Shown piece by piece: positions 9,701-23,894 of a stretch of DNA of 64,000 nucleotides. The position numbers and the translations under genes were made by a program. The notes beneath the pieces are model-generated. The model was not told where the DNA came from, did no database searches, and saw only the letters and a program-made list of their open reading frames with translations. Each line of letters starts with the position of its first letter. Positions within the stretch are counted from its first letter, which is position 1. The stretch is from Euonymus europaeus (lineage: Eukaryota; Streptophyta; Magnoliopsida; Celastrales; Celastraceae), in NCBI GenBank assembly GCA_963580455.1, contig OY756967.1, positions 9,012,501-9,076,500 on the forward strand. Direction: 5' to 3'.

Positions 9701-12700
9701 AAATTGCTCAAAACCTTTAAAATATCCTCCATAAAGACAGTTGAGCATTTTCGAACCCTCGAAGTTCGTCATTCCACACTTTTTATTGTTATATTAAGTC
9801 TAATTTTACGAGAATACGCTCTTAAATTATTCCGTTGCAAAAGATGAATTTTCTTTCAAAATTAGAGAAAGCCTTTAACAGAACCTTCAAGGAAAGGGTT
9901 GAGCTATTTCGAACGGTCAAAGTTGATCAGTATACACTTTTTATTGCTATTTTATGTCTAATTTTAAAAGAATAGGCTACGTAGATTGTTTTCTTGCCAA
10001 AAGATGAACTTTTATTCCAAATTGGACGAAACCTTTAAAACATCCTTCATGGTGAGTGTTGATAAATTCTGAACCCCCGATGTTCATCATTGCACAACTT
10101 TTATTGTTATTTTGTGTCTAATTTTAAGAGAATAGGCTTCCTAGATTGTTTTGTTGGCAACAAATGAGCTTTCATTCCAAATTGGTGAAAACCTTTAAAA
10201 GATCCTCTATAAAGGGAGTTGAGCATTTTCGAACCCTCGAAGTTCGTCATTGCATACTTTTTTTGTTATTTTAAGAATAATTTTACGAGAATACGCTCCG
10301 TATATTGTTTCGTTCTAAAAGATGAACTTTCATTTCAAATAAGAGAAAATCATTTAAAGAACCTTCATGGAGAGAGTTGAGCTATTTCGAACGGTCATAG
10401 TTGATCGGTATACACCTTTTATTGTTTTTTTATGTCTAATTTTAAGAGAATAGGCTCCTTAGATTATTTTCTTGCCAAAGAGATGAACTTTTATTCGTAA
10501 TTGGGAGAAACCTTTAAAACATCCTTCATGAACAGAGTTGAGCAATTCCAAACCCTCAAAGTGCATCATTGCACGCCTTTTATTGTTATTTTATGTCTAA
10601 TTTTAAGAGAATAGGCTTCCTAGATTGTTTTGGTGCCAAAACATGAGCACTCATTCCAAATTGGTCAAAACCTTTGAAAGATCCTCCATAAAGACAGTGG
10701 AGCATTTTCGAACCCTCGAAGTTCGTCATTCCACACCTTTTATTGTTTTTTAAGTCCAATTTTATGAGAATATGCTTCTTAATTTGTTTCGTTGCAAAGG
10801 ACGAACTTTCGTTCCAAATTAGAGAAAACCTTTTAAAGAACCTTCATGGAGAGAGTTGAGCTATTTTGAACCGTCAAAGTTGATCAGTATACACTTTTTA
10901 TTGTTATTTTATGTCTCATTTTAAGATAATAGGCTACGTAGATTGTTTTCTTGCCAAAAGATTAACTTTTATTCAAAAATGGACGAAACCATTAAAACAT
11001 CCTTCATGGAGAGAGTTGATAAATTCCGAACCCTCGATGTTCATCATTGCACGACTTTTATTGTTATTTTATGTCTAATTTTAAGAGAATAGACTTCCTA
11101 GATTGTTTTGGTGCCAAAACATGAGCTTTCATTCAAATTGGTCAAAACCTTTAAGAGATCCCCATAAAGACAGTGGAGCATTTTCGAACCCTCGAAGTTC
11201 GTCATTCCACACTTTTTATTGTTATTTTAAGTCCAATTTTACGAGAATATGCTCCTTAATTTGTTTCGTTGCAAAGGGACGAACTTTCATTCAAAATTAG
11301 AGAAAACCTTTTAAAGAACCTTCATGGAGAGAGTTGAGCTATTTCGAACCGTCAATGTTGATCAGTATATACTTTTTATTGTTATTTTATGTCTCATTTT
11401 AAGATAATAGGCTACTTAGATTGTTTTCTTGCCAAAAGATGAACTTTGATTCCAAATTGGACGAAACCTTTAAAACATCCTTCATGGAGAGAGTTGATAA
11501 ATTCCGAACCCTCGAAGTTCATCATTGCACACTTTTTATTGTTATTTTCTGTCTAATTTTAAGACAATAGGCTTCCTAGATTGTTTTTGTGCCAAAAGAT
11601 GAACTTTGATTCCAAATTGGTCAAAACATTTGAAAGATCCTCCATGGAAAGAGTTGAGCATTTCCGAACCGTCGACGTTCATAATTCCTCACTTTTTATT
11701 GTTTGTTATTTTATGTCTAATTTTACGAAAATAGGTTTCTTAAATCGTTTCGTTTAAAAAGACGAACTTTCATTCGAAATTAGAGAAAACTTTTAAAGGA
11801 TCCTCCATGGAGAGAGTTGAGCATTTCCGAACCCTCAAAGTTGATCGTTGCACATGTTTTATTATTTTTTTATGTCTAATTTTAAGAGAATAGGCTCCTT
11901 AGATTGTTTGATTCTCAAAAGATTATCTTTCAATCCAAATTGGATAAAACCTTTAAAAGATTCTCCAAGGAGACAGTTGATTAATTCCGAACCCGCGAGG
12001 TTCATCCTTGCACACTTTTTATTGTTATTTTATGTCTAATTTTACGAGAATAGGCTCCTTAAGTTATTTCTTTGCAAAAGACGAACTTTCATTCCAAATT
12101 AGAGAAAACCGTTTAAAGAACCTTCATGGAGAGAGTTGATCTATTTCGAACCCTCGATGTTCATCATTGCACACCATTTATTGTTATTTTGTGTCTAATT
12201 TTAAGAGAATAGGCTTCCTACATTGTTTTGGTGGCAAAAGATGAACTTTCATTTCAAATTGATGAAAACCTTTAAAAGATCCTCTATAAAGAGAGTTGAG
12301 CATTTTCGAACCCTCGAAGTTCGTCATTGCACACTTTTTATTGTTATTTTAAGTCCAATTTTACGAGAATACGCTCCTTAATTTGTTTCATTGCAAAGGA
12401 CGAACATTCATTCCAAATTAGAGAAAACCTTTTAAAAAACCTTCATGGAGACAGTTAAACAATTTCGAACGGTCAAAGTTGATCGGTATACACTTTTTAT
12501 TTTTATTTTATGTCTAATTTTAAGAGAATAGGCTCCTTAGATTGTTTTCTTTCCAAAAGATGAACTTTTTATTTCAAATTGGACGAAACCTTCAAAACAT
12601 CCTTCATGGAGAGAGTTGAGCATTTTCGAACCCTCGAAGTTCATCATTGCACACTCTTTATTGTTATTTTATGTCTAATTTTATGACAATAGGCTTCCTA

Positions 12701-15700
12701 GATTGTTTTAGTGACAAAAGATGAACTTTGATTCTAAATTGGTCAAAACATTTGAAAGATCCTCCATGGAAAGAGTTGAGCATATCCGAACCCTCGAGGT
12801 TCATAATTCCATACTTATTATTGTTATTTTATGTCTAATTTTACGAGAATAGGCTCCTTAAATTGTTTCGTTTCAAAAGACAAACATTCATTACAAATTA
12901 GAGAAAACTTTTAAAGGATCCTCCATGGAGAGAGTTGAGCATTTCCGAACCCTCAAAGTTTATATTTGCACACGTCTTATTTTTTTTTTATGTCTAATTT
13001 TACGAGAATAGGCTCCTTATATTGTTTCGTTGCAAAGGGCGAACTTTCATTCCAAATTAGAGAAAACCTTTTAAAGAACCATCATGGAGAGAGTTGAGCT
13101 ATTTCGAACCGTCAAAGTTGATTGTTATACACTTTTTATTGTTATTTTATGTCTAATTTTAAGAGAATAGGCTCCTTAGACTGTTTTTTTGCCAAGAGAT
13201 GAACTTTTATTCCTATTTGGGAGAAACCTATAAAACATCCTTCATGGAGAGAGTTGAGCAATTCCAAACCCTCGAAGTTCATCATTGCACGCCTTTTATT
13301 GTTATTTTATGTCTAATTTTAAGAGAATAGGCTTCCTAAATTGTTTTGGTGCCAAAACATGAGCTTTCATTCCAAATTGGTCAAAACCTTTAAAATATCC
13401 TCCATAAAGACAGTTGAGCATTTTCGAACCCTCGAAGTTTGTCATTCCACAATTTTTATTGTTATATTAAGTCTAATTTTACGAGAATACGCTCTTAAAT
13501 TATTCTGTTGCAAAAGATGAATTTTCATTCAAAATTAGAGAAAACCTTTAACAGAACCTTCAAGGAGAGAGTTGAGCTATTTCGAACGGTCAAAGTTGAT
13601 CAGTATACACTTTTTATTGTTATTTTATGTCTAATTTTAAAAGAATAGGCTACGTAGATTATTTTCTTGCCAAAAGATGAACTTTTATTCCAAATTGGAC
13701 GAAACCTTTAAAACATCCTTCATGGAGAGAGTTGATAAATTCCGAACCCTCGATGTTCATTATTGCACACCTTTTATTGTTATTTTGTGTCTAATTTTAA
13801 GAGAATAGGCTTCCTAGATTGTTTTGGTGCCAAAACATGAGCTTTCATTCCAAATTGGTCAAAACCTATAAAAGATCGTCCATAAAGACAGTGGAGCATT
13901 TTCGAACCCTCAAAGTTCGTCATTCCACACTTTTTATTGTTATTTTAAGTCCAATTTTACGAGAATACGCTCCTTAATTTGTTTCGTTGCAAAGAACGAA
14001 CTTTCATTCCAAATTAGAGAAAACCTTTTAAAGAACCTTCATGGAGAGAGTTGAGCTATTTCGAACCTTCAAATTTGATCAGTATACACTTTTTATTTTT
14101 TTTTATGTCTCATTTTAAGATAATAGGCTACTTAGATTGTTTTCTTGCTAAAAGATGAACTTTGATTCCAAATTGGACGAAACCTTTAAAACATCCTTCT
14201 TGGAGAGAGTTGATAAATTCCGAACCCTCGAAGTTCATAATTGCACACTTTTTGTTGTTATTTTATGTCTAATTTTAAGACAATGGGATTCCTAGATTGT
14301 TTTTGTGCCAAAAGATGAACTTTGATTCCAAATTGGTCAAAACATTTGAAAGATCCTCCATGGAAAGAGTTGGGCATTTCTGAACCGTCGAGGTTCATAA
14401 TTCCCCACTTTTTATTGTTATTTTATGTCTAATTTTACGAGAATAGGCTTCTAAATCGTTTCGTTTCAAAAGACGAACTTTCATTCCAAATTAGAGAAAA
14501 CTTTTAAAGGATCCTCCATGGAGAGAGTTGAGCATTTCCGAACCCTCAAAGTTGATTGTTGCACACGTTTTATTTTTTTTTTATGTCTAATTTTAAGAGA
14601 ATATGCTCCTTAGATTGTTTGATTCTCAAAAGATTATCTTTCAATCGAAATTGGATAAAACCTTTAAAAGATCCTCTAAGGAGAGAGTTTAGTAATTCCG
14701 AACCCGCGAGGTTCATCATTGCACACTTTTTATTGTTATTTTATGTATAATTTTACGAGAATAGGCTCCTTAAGTTGTTTCTTTGCAAAAGACGAACTTT
14801 CATTCCAAATTAGAGAAAACCTTTTAAAGAACCTTCATGGAGAGAGTTGAACTATTTCGAACCGTCAAAGTTGATTGTTATAGACTTTTTTATTGTTATT
14901 TGATGTCTAATTTTAAGAGAATAGGCTCCTTAGATTGTTTTCTTGCCGAAAGATGAAATTTTATTCCAAATTGTGAGAAACCTTTAAAACATCCATCATG
15001 GAGAGAGTTGGCCAATTCTGAATTCTCGAAGTTCATCATTGCACACTTTTTATTGTTATTTTATGTCTAATTTTAAGACAATAGGACTCCTAGATTGTTT
15101 TAGTGCCAAAAGATGAACTTTGATTCTAAATTGGTCAAACCATTTGAAATATCCTCCATGGAAGGAGTTGAGCATTTCCGAACCCTCGAGGTTCATAATT
15201 CCACACTTATTATTGTTATTTTAAGTACAATTTTACGAGAATACGCTCCTTAATTTGTTTCGTTGCAAAGCACGAACTTTCATTCCAAATTACAGAAAAT
15301 CTTTTAAAGAACTTTCACGGAGAGAGTTGATTTATTTTGAACGGTCGAAGTTGATCGTTATACACTTTTTATTGTTATTTAATGTCCAATTTTAAGAGAA
15401 TAGACTCCTTAGATTGTTTTCTTTCTAAAAGATGAACTTTTATTCGAAATTGGACGGAACCTTTAAAACATCCTTCATGGAGAGAGTTGAGCATTTTGAA
15501 CCCTCGAAGTTCATCATTGCACACCTTTTATTGTTATTTTATGTCTAATTTTACGAGAATAGGCTTCTTAAATCATTTCGTTTCAAAAGACGAACTTTCA
15601 TTCAAAATTAGAGAAAACTTTTAAAGGATCCTCCATGGAGAGAGCTGAGCATTTCCGAACCCTCAAAGTTGATCGTTGCACACGTTTTATTATTTTTTTA

Positions 15701-15834
15701 TGTCTAATTTTAAGAGAATATGCTCCTGAGATTGTTTGATTCTCAAAAGATTATCTTTCAATCTAAATTGGATAAAACCTTTAAAAGATCCTCTAAGGAG
15801 AGAGTTGAGTAATTCCGAACCCGCGAGGTTCATC

Positions 15835-18552
15835 ATTGCACACTTTTTATTGTTATTTTATGTCTAATTTTACGAGAATAGGCTCCTTAAGTTGTTTCGT
15901 TGCAATTGGTAAACTTTCATTCCAAATTAGAGAAAACCTTTTAAAGAACCTTCGTGGAGAGAGTTGAGCTATTTTGAACCTTCAAAGTTGATCAGTATAC
16001 ACCTTTTATTGTTATTTTCTGTCTCAATTTAAGATAATAGGCTACTTAGATTGTTTTCTTGCCAAAAGATGAGCTTTGATTCCAAATTGGACGAAACCTT
16101 TAAAACATCCTTCATGGAGAGAGTTGATAAATTCCGAACACTCGAAGTTCATCATTGCACACTTTTTGTTGTTATTTTATGTTTAATTTTAAGACAATAG
16201 GCTTCCTAGACTGTTTTTGTGCCAAAAGATGAACTTTTATTCCAAATTGGACGAAACCTTTAAAACATCCTTCATGGAGAGAGTTGATAAATTCCGAACC
16301 CTCGATGTTCATCATTGCACACCTTTTATTGTTATTTTGTGTCTAATTTTAAGAGAATAGGCTTCCTACATTGTTTTGGTGGCAAAAGATGAGCTTTCAT
16401 TCCAAATTGGTGAAAACCTTTAAAAGATCCTCTATAAAGGGAGTTGAGCATTTTCGAACCCTCGAAGTTCGTCATTGCACACTTTTTATTGTTATTTTAA
16501 GTCAAATTTTACAAGAATACGCTCCTTAATTTGTTTCATTGCAAAGGACGAACATTCATTCCAAATTAGAGAAAACCTTTTAAAAAACCTTCATGGAGAG
16601 AGTAGAGCAATTCTGAACTCTCGAAGTTCATCATTGCACACTTTTTATTGTTATTTTATGTCTAATTTTAAGACAATAGGGTTCCTAGATTGTTTTTGTG
16701 CCAAAAGATGAACTTTTATTCCAAATTGGTCAAAACATTTAAAACATCCTTCATGGAGAGAGTTGATAAATTCCGAACCCTCGATGTTCATCATTGCACA
16801 CCTTTTATTGTTATTTTGTGTCTAATTTTAAGAGAATAGGCTTCCTACATTGTTTTGGTGGCAAAAGATGAGCTTTCATTCCAAATTGGTGAAAACCTTT
16901 AAAAGATCCTCTATAAAGGGAGTTGAGCATTTTCGAACCCTCGAAGTTCGTCATTACACTTTTTATTGTTATTTTATGTCTAATTTTAAGAGAATAGGCT
17001 ACTTAGATTATTTTCTTGCCAAAAGATGAACTTTTATTCCAAATTGGATGAAACCTTTAAAACATCCTTCATGGAGAGAGTTGAGCAATTCTGAACTCTT
17101 GAAGTTCATCATTGCACACTTTTTATTGTTATTTTATGTCTAATTTTAAGACAATAGGGTTCCTAGATTGTTTTAGTGCCAAAAGATGAACATTGATTCT
17201 AAATTGGTCAAAACATTTAAAATATCCTCCATGGAAAGTGTTGAGCATTTCCGAACCCTCGAGGTTCATAATTCCACACTTATTATTGTTATTTTATGTA
17301 TAATTTTGCAATAATAGGCTCCTTAAATTGTTTCGTTTCAAAAGACGAACTTTCATTCCAAATTAGAGAAAACTTTTAAAGGATCATCCATGGAGAGAGT
17401 TTAGCATTTTCGAACCCTCAAAGTTGATCTTTGCACACGGTTTATTATTTTTTTTACGTCTAATTTTGAGAGAATAGGCTCCTTAGATTGTTTCATTGCC
17501 AAAAGATTAACTTTCAATCCAGATTGGATAAAACCTTTAAAAGATCCTCGAAGGAGAGAGTTGAGCATTAACGAACCCGCGAGGTTCATTATTGCACACT
17601 TTTTATTGTTATTTTATGTCTAATTTTACGAGAATAGGCTCCTTATATTGTTTCGTTGCAAAAGACGAACTTTCATTCCAAATTATAGAAAACCTTTTAA
17701 CGAACCTTCATGGAGAGAGTTGAGCTATTTCCAACCGTCAAAGTTGATCGGTATACACTTTTTATTGTTATTTTATATCTAATTTTAAGAGAATAGGCTC
17801 CTTAGATTGTTTTTTTGCCAAGAGATGAACTTTTATTCCTAATTGGGAGAAACCTTTCAAACATCCTTCATGGAGAGAGTTGAGCAATTCCAAACCCTCG
17901 AAGTTCATCATTGCACGCCTTTTATTGTTATTTTATGTCTAATTTTAAGAGAATAGGCTTCCTAGATTGTTTTGATGCCAAAACATGAGCTTTCATTCCA
18001 AATTGGTCAAAACCTTTAAAATATCCTCCATAAAGACAGTTAAGCATTTTCGAATACTCGAAGTTCGTCATTCATTCCACACTTTTTATTGTTATTTTAT
18101 GTCCAATTTTACGAGAATACGCTCCCTTAATTTGTTTCATTGCAAAGGACGAACTTTCATTCCAAATTAGAGAAAACGTTTTAAAGAACCTTCATGGAGA
18201 GAGTTGATTTATTTCGAACGGTCAAAGTTGATCGTTATACACTTTTTATTGTTATTTAATGTCTAATTTTAAGAGAATAGCCTCCTTAGATTGTTTTCTT
18301 TCTAAAAGATGACCTTTTATTCGAAATTAGACGAAACCTTTAAAACATTCTTCATGGAGAGAGTTGAGCATTTCGAACCCTCGAAGTTCATCATTGCACA
18401 CTTTTTATTTTTATTTTATGTCTAATTTTAAGACAATAGGCTTCCTAGATTGTTTTAGTGCCAAAAGATGAACTTTGATTCTAAATTAGTCAAAACATTT
18501 GAAAGATCCTCCATGGAAATAGTTGAGCATTAACGAACCCGCGAGGTTCATT
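15835..18552 (+). repeat. 2.72-kb satellite segmental duplication, copy 1
   Basis: Seventeen monomer lengths that are repeated immediately downstream at an offset of 2718 bp with very few differences (I saw substitutions at 16211/18929, 16276/18994 and 17290/20008). The segment ends in a chimeric monomer, M2 front half joined to M4 back half (CCATGGAAATAGTTGAGCAT then AACGAACCCGC) around 18460-18560. The right boundary is uncertain by about 35 bp of shared sequence. Confidence 0.92.
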
Positions 18553-21270
18553 ATTGCACACTTTTTATTGTTATTTTATGTCTAATTTTACGAGAATAGG
18601 CTCCTTAAGTTGTTTCGTTGCAATTGGTAAACTTTCATTCCAAATTAGAGAAAACCTTTTAAAGAACCTTCGTGGAGAGAGTTGAGCTATTTTGAACCTT
18701 CAAAGTTGATCAGTATACACCTTTTATTGTTATTTTCTGTCTCAATTTAAGATAATAGGCTACTTAGATTGTTTTCTTGCCAAAAGATGAGCTTTGATTC
18801 CAAATTGGACGAAACCTTTAAAACATCCTTCATGGAGAGAGTTGATAAATTCCGAACACTCGAAGTTCATCATTGCACACTTTTTGTTGTTATTTTATGT
18901 TTAATTTTAAGACAATAGGCTTCCTAGATTGTTTTTGTGCCAAAAGATGAACTTTTATTCCAAATTGGACGAAACCTTTAAAACATCCTTCATAGAGAGA
19001 GTTGATAAATTCCGAACCCTCGATGTTCATCATTGCACACCTTTTATTGTTATTTTGTGTCTAATTTTAAGAGAATAGGCTTCCTACATTGTTTTGGTGG
19101 CAAAAGATGAGCTTTCATTCCAAATTGGTGAAAACCTTTAAAAGATCCTCTATAAAGGGAGTTGAGCATTTTCGAACCCTCGAAGTTCGTCATTGCACAC
19201 TTTTTATTGTTATTTTAAGTCAAATTTTACAAGAATACGCTCCTTAATTTGTTTCATTGCAAAGGACGAACATTCATTCCAAATTAGAGAAAACCTTTTA
19301 AAAAACCTTCATGGAGAGAGTAGAGCAATTCTGAACTCTCGAAGTTCATCATTGCACACTTTTTATTGTTATTTTATGTCTAATTTTAAGACAATAGGGT
19401 TCCTAGATTGTTTTTGTGCCAAAAGATGAACTTTTATTCCAAATTGGTCAAAACATTTAAAACATCCTTCATGGAGAGAGTTGATAAATTCCGAACCCTC
19501 GATGTTCATCATTGCACACCTTTTATTGTTATTTTGTGTCTAATTTTAAGAGAATAGGCTTCCTACATTGTTTTGGTGGCAAAAGATGAGCTTTCATTCC
19601 AAATTGGTGAAAACCTTTAAAAGATCCTCTATAAAGGGAGTTGAGCATTTTCGAACCCTCGAAGTTCGTCATTACACTTTTTATTGTTATTTTATGTCTA
19701 ATTTTAAGAGAATAGGCTACTTAGATTATTTTCTTGCCAAAAGATGAACTTTTATTCCAAATTGGATGAAACCTTTAAAACATCCTTCATGGAGAGAGTT
19801 GAGCAATTCTGAACTCTTGAAGTTCATCATTGCACACTTTTTATTGTTATTTTATGTCTAATTTTAAGACAATAGGGTTCCTAGATTGTTTTAGTGCCAA
19901 AAGATGAACATTGATTCTAAATTGGTCAAAACATTTAAAATATCCTCCATGGAAAGTGTTGAGCATTTCCGAACCCTCGAGGTTCATAATTCCACACTTA
20001 TTATTGATATTTTATGTATAATTTTGCAATAATAGGCTCCTTAAATTGTTTCGTTTCAAAAGACGAACTTTCATTCCAAATTAGAGAAAACTTTTAAAGG
20101 ATCATCCATGGAGAGAGTTTAGCATTTTCGAACCCTCAAAGTTGATCTTTGCACACGGTTTATTATTTTTTTTACGTCTAATTTTGAGAGAATAGGCTCC
20201 TTAGATTGTTTCATTGCCAAAAGATTAACTTTCAATCCAGATTGGATAAAACCTTTAAAAGATCCTCGAAGGAGAGAGTTGAGCATTAACGAACCCGCGA
20301 GGTTCATTATTGCACACTTTTTATTGTTATTTTATGTCTAATTTTACGAGAATAGGCTCCTTATATTGTTTCGTTGCAAAAGACGAACTTTCATTCCAAA
20401 TTATAGAAAACCTTTTAACGAACCTTCATGGAGAGAGTTGAGCTATTTCCAACCGTCAAAGTTGATCGGTATACACTTTTTATTGTTATTTTATATCTAA
20501 TTTTAAGAGAATAGGCTCCTTAGATTGTTTTTTTGCCAAGAGATGAACTTTTATTCCTAATTGGGAGAAACCTTTCAAACATCCTTCATGGAGAGAGTTG
20601 AGCAATTCCAAACCCTCGAAGTTCATCATTGCACGCCTTTTATTGTTATTTTATGTCTAATTTTAAGAGAATAGGCTTCCTAGATTGTTTTGATGCCAAA
20701 ACATGAGCTTTCATTCCAAATTGGTCAAAACCTTTAAAATATCCTCCATAAAGACAGTTAAGCATTTTCGAATACTCGAAGTTCGTCATTCATTCCACAC
20801 TTTTTATTGTTATTTTATGTCCAATTTTACGAGAATACGCTCCCTTAATTTGTTTCATTGCAAAGGACGAACTTTCATTCCAAATTAGAGAAAACGTTTT
20901 AAAGAACCTTCATGGAGAGAGTTGATTTATTTCGAACGGTCAAAGTTGATCGTTATACACTTTTTATTGTTATTTAATGTCTAATTTTAAGAGAATAGCC
21001 TCCTTAGATTGTTTTCTTTCTAAAAGATGACCTTTTATTCGAAATTAGACGAAACCTTTAAAACATTCTTCATGGAGAGAGTTGAGCATTTCGAACCCTC
21101 GAAGTTCATCATTGCACACTTTTTATTTTTATTTTATGTCTAATTTTAAGACAATAGGCTTCCTAGATTGTTTTAGTGCCAAAAGATGAACTTTGATTCT
21201 AAATTAGTCAAAACATTTGAAAGATCCTCCATGGAAATAGTTGAGCATTAACGAACCCGCGAGGTTCATT
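18553..21270 (+). repeat. 2.72-kb satellite segmental duplication, copy 2
   Basis: Second copy of the 15835-18552 segment, including the same M2/M4 chimeric monomer near 21180-21280. Similarity continues to about 21298, where the copies diverge (TTATATCTAATC against TTATGTCTAATT). Paired short open frames in the two copies (16475/19193, 17401/20119, 17985/20703) are this duplication seen through translation, not genes. Confidence 0.92.
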
Positions 21271-22153
21271 ATTGCACACTTTTTATTGTTATTTTATATC
21301 TAATCTTACGAGAATAGGCTCCTTATATTGTTTCGTTGCAAAAGACGAACTTTCATTCCATATTAGAGAAAACCTTTTAACGAACCTTCATGGAGAGAGT
21401 TGAGCTATTTCGAACCGTCAAAGTTGATCGGTATACACTTTTTATTGTTATTTTATATCTAATTTTAAGAGAATAGGCTCCTTAGATTGTTTTTTTGCCA
21501 AGAGATGAACTTTTATTCCTAATTGGGAGAAACCTTTCAAACATCCTTCATGGAGAGAGTTGAGCAATTCCAAACCCTCGATGTTCATCATTGCACACCT
21601 TTTATTATTATTTTGTGTCTAATTTTAAGAGAATAGGCTTCCTAGATTGTTTTGGTGGCAAAAGATGAGCTTTCATTCCAAATTGGTGAAAACCTTTAAA
21701 AGATCCTCTATAAAGGGAGTTGAGCATTTTTGAACCCTCGAAGTTCGTCATTGCACACTTTTTATTGTTATTTTAAGTCCAATTTTACGAGAATAGGCTC
21801 CTTAAATTGTTTCGTTTCAAAAGACGAACTTTCATTCCAAATTAGAGAAAACTTTTAAAGGATCCTCCATGGAGAAGAGTTGAGGATTTCCGAACCCTTA
21901 AAGTTTATCTTTGCACACGTTTTATTATTTTTTTATGTCTAATTTTAAGAGAATAGGCTCCTTAGATTGTTTCATTGCCAAAAGATTAACTTTCAATCCA
22001 GATTGGATAAAACCTTTAAAAGATCCTCGAAGGAGAGAGTTGAGCATTAACGAACCCGCGAGGTTCATTATTGCACACTTTTTATTGTTATTTTATGTCT
22101 AATTTTACGAGAATAGGCTCCTTATATTGTTTCGTTGCAAAAGGCGAACTTTC

Positions 22154-23692
22154 TGTTGGACCTAATGGCAATATAAGAGGGGGGGTGAATTATATTTTTT
22201 TCACAAATATTAACTATGTGACCTCTCTTTAATTTCTCGATTACTCACTCTAAGCAGAATCACTTAACAATATAAAATTCAATATCAAGATAACAAAATA
22301 AATAGAATAATCTCACAATAACTTAAGATCGACTAGATTATCACCACAAGAAATAATATGTAAATGAAATGCTAAATTAAAGTGCAGAAAAAAAATAAAA
22401 AGATAGGAACAAGAAATTTTATAGTGGTTCTGCCCAAGTTGGCCTACGTCCACTCTCTAAGGCAGCCCCTTAGGTTCCACTACTTCACTCGCTTGTTTGA
22501 ATGGAGTCAAGCTCACTCGTACACCCACGGTTTAAGGCTAACCGAGAACACTTACAACACGTGTGGTTTTGGCTAACCACCAACCCCTTACAATATTAAT
22601 AAAAACCCTCTTTTCAGTAGCTCTCAAATAGCTTAATAGGGAATTGTTTTGGCTCAAGGATTTAGGCTCTTTGTAGTAGCTAGATTGAAAAGTGTTTAGG
22701 CACAAAGAGAGACTCTAGAATTGCGGATTGTATAAGATGAAATTCTGGATATTGCTTGAGAAAAATATGTATGAATATTTAGGTTGCTCAAGAGAAAAAC
22801 TTGGCTTGGCTTAAAGTGATAAAAAAAGGCTCTCAAGAAATATGAGTATGATGAGAATGGAGATTGCTGGAAATTGGAAGAGCAATGCTTGAGAAAGTGA
22901 AAAATAAATTAGCCAAGGTGAAAGATGAGAGAGCTAGAGGTGTATTTATAGTGAAGGAAGAATAATTTGGACCATTGGATATGTGTGGAGATCAAGGCAT
23001 GCATCTGGTCCATTGGATTAGAGTGATAGAATAGGAAAGATAATCAAATTGATAGAGAGAATATGCTCACACATTTTTAGGATGAGAAATAGGTTTGAGA
23101 AGGCTTGATTTGAGTTATTATGTTTCCAGCTTTGATTTGGTTGAAAATCTCCCCTTCTTTCCTTCCTTATTTGATTGGAAACTTGACATTTTCAAGCCTT
23201 CATTTTAATGCACGAATTTCTCCTCCATTTTCTTGGAACTTTACTTCCTTTGATGCACAAGGATCTCCTCCTCTTTCCTTCTTTGTTGATTGGAGTCTTT
23301 GGCCCCTTTTGGTGTGACTTGATTGCTTTGATTTTTATTACCATCTTTGTTGTAGGTGTGAACATGTTCAAGACAATCTCTTGTTTCCTTCTTTTGGAGT
23401 GATTCCTCCTTTCCATGTTGAAACATCTTTCAAATTCAAAAAGATTTGACTTTCTTCATTTTGGCTCCACTTTTTGACTTGTCCCACCATGCCATGTCAC
23501 ATGCCAACTCAGCTGCCATGTCATTTTAACTATTTCCATAAATAGAATTCTCCATGTTACTTCAAAATTTTACATGTATAGAGTCTTTCCATAAATAGCT
23601 CCAATCTTCCCTACAACCATTCAAACACTAAAGGAAAGCTTTGTAAACCTTTTAGGCTTCATGCTTTTGTTAGTACTCATTAGTTGTGTGGA
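22154..23692. mobile_element. Unassigned LTR-like noncoding fragment
   Basis: Satellite stops abruptly at 22153 and the next bases are TGTTGGACC, a typical LTR start (TG), followed by a G7 run at 22181. The segment is AT-rich and noncoding, with a TATA-like TATTTATAG near 22945 and CCATAAATAG twice (about 23534 and 23590). Its only open frames are short (22382-22576 and overlapping frames in 23120-23426, both strands) and show no domain. It does not match the Athila-type 3' LTR at 33679-35120, so it is a different element. No CA end with a duplication is visible before the Athila LTR piece starts near 23693, so its right end is probably lost. It could be an LTR, a solo LTR or part of a nonautonomous element. 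Confidence 0.6.
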
Positions 23693-23731
23693 TTTCAATT
23701 TTATAAGTTGTGTGGATTTCAATTTCTACAA
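23684..23731 (+). repeat. 24-bp tandem duplication at an element junction
   Basis: TTGTGTGGATTTCAATTTTA plus TAAG occurs at 23684-23707 and restarts at 23708. The 3' LTR has only one copy at the matching place, so the duplication sits at or next to the breakpoint between the unassigned fragment and the Athila LTR remnant. Confidence 0.75.
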
Positions 23732-23894
23732 GCATGATGATTTTGATTTTTCCATGTTATGTGAGTTCTAGTATTGTGTTTCTTTGAGTAGCTAACTTTG
23801 AAGCATGTATTAGAATTAGTTGTTGTAGAACATGGTCAATTTTCTTGTTGAATATGTTCTTTCTCGCAACATATAATTCAATTGAAAATGAATT
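23693..23894 (+). mobile_element. 5' LTR remnant of the Athila-type element
   Basis: These 202 bp align without gaps to 34385-34586 in the 3' LTR (offset 10692) with nine mismatches by my count, about 4.5 percent. The matching part is internal to the LTR, so both ends of this LTR are lost: the left side is replaced by the unassigned fragment, and the right side runs directly into gag coding sequence at 23895. Confidence 0.88.

Larger units (their letters stand above)
3495..22153 (+). repeat. 160-bp satellite array, block 2
   Basis: About 117 monomers by length, all in the same orientation. The most regular part is a full 11-mer at 3513-5266 and a second, partly deleted cycle from 5267. M1 monomers, which mark the cycle, start at 3513, 5267, 8681, 12513, 15385, 18262 and 20980. 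Between 6.5 and 22 kb the order is scrambled: many chimeric monomers, runs such as M6-M7-M11, and a variant carrying TTAAGAATAATTTTACG (near 6600, 7230 and 10270). The block ends inside an M5 monomer at GAACTTTC, where the retroelement nest starts. Confidence 0.95.

Noticed and set aside
23120..23426. Overlapping open frames on both strands in the left LTR-like piece
   Set aside because: Four mutually overlapping frames of 60-74 codons in T-rich sequence with no recognisable domain.
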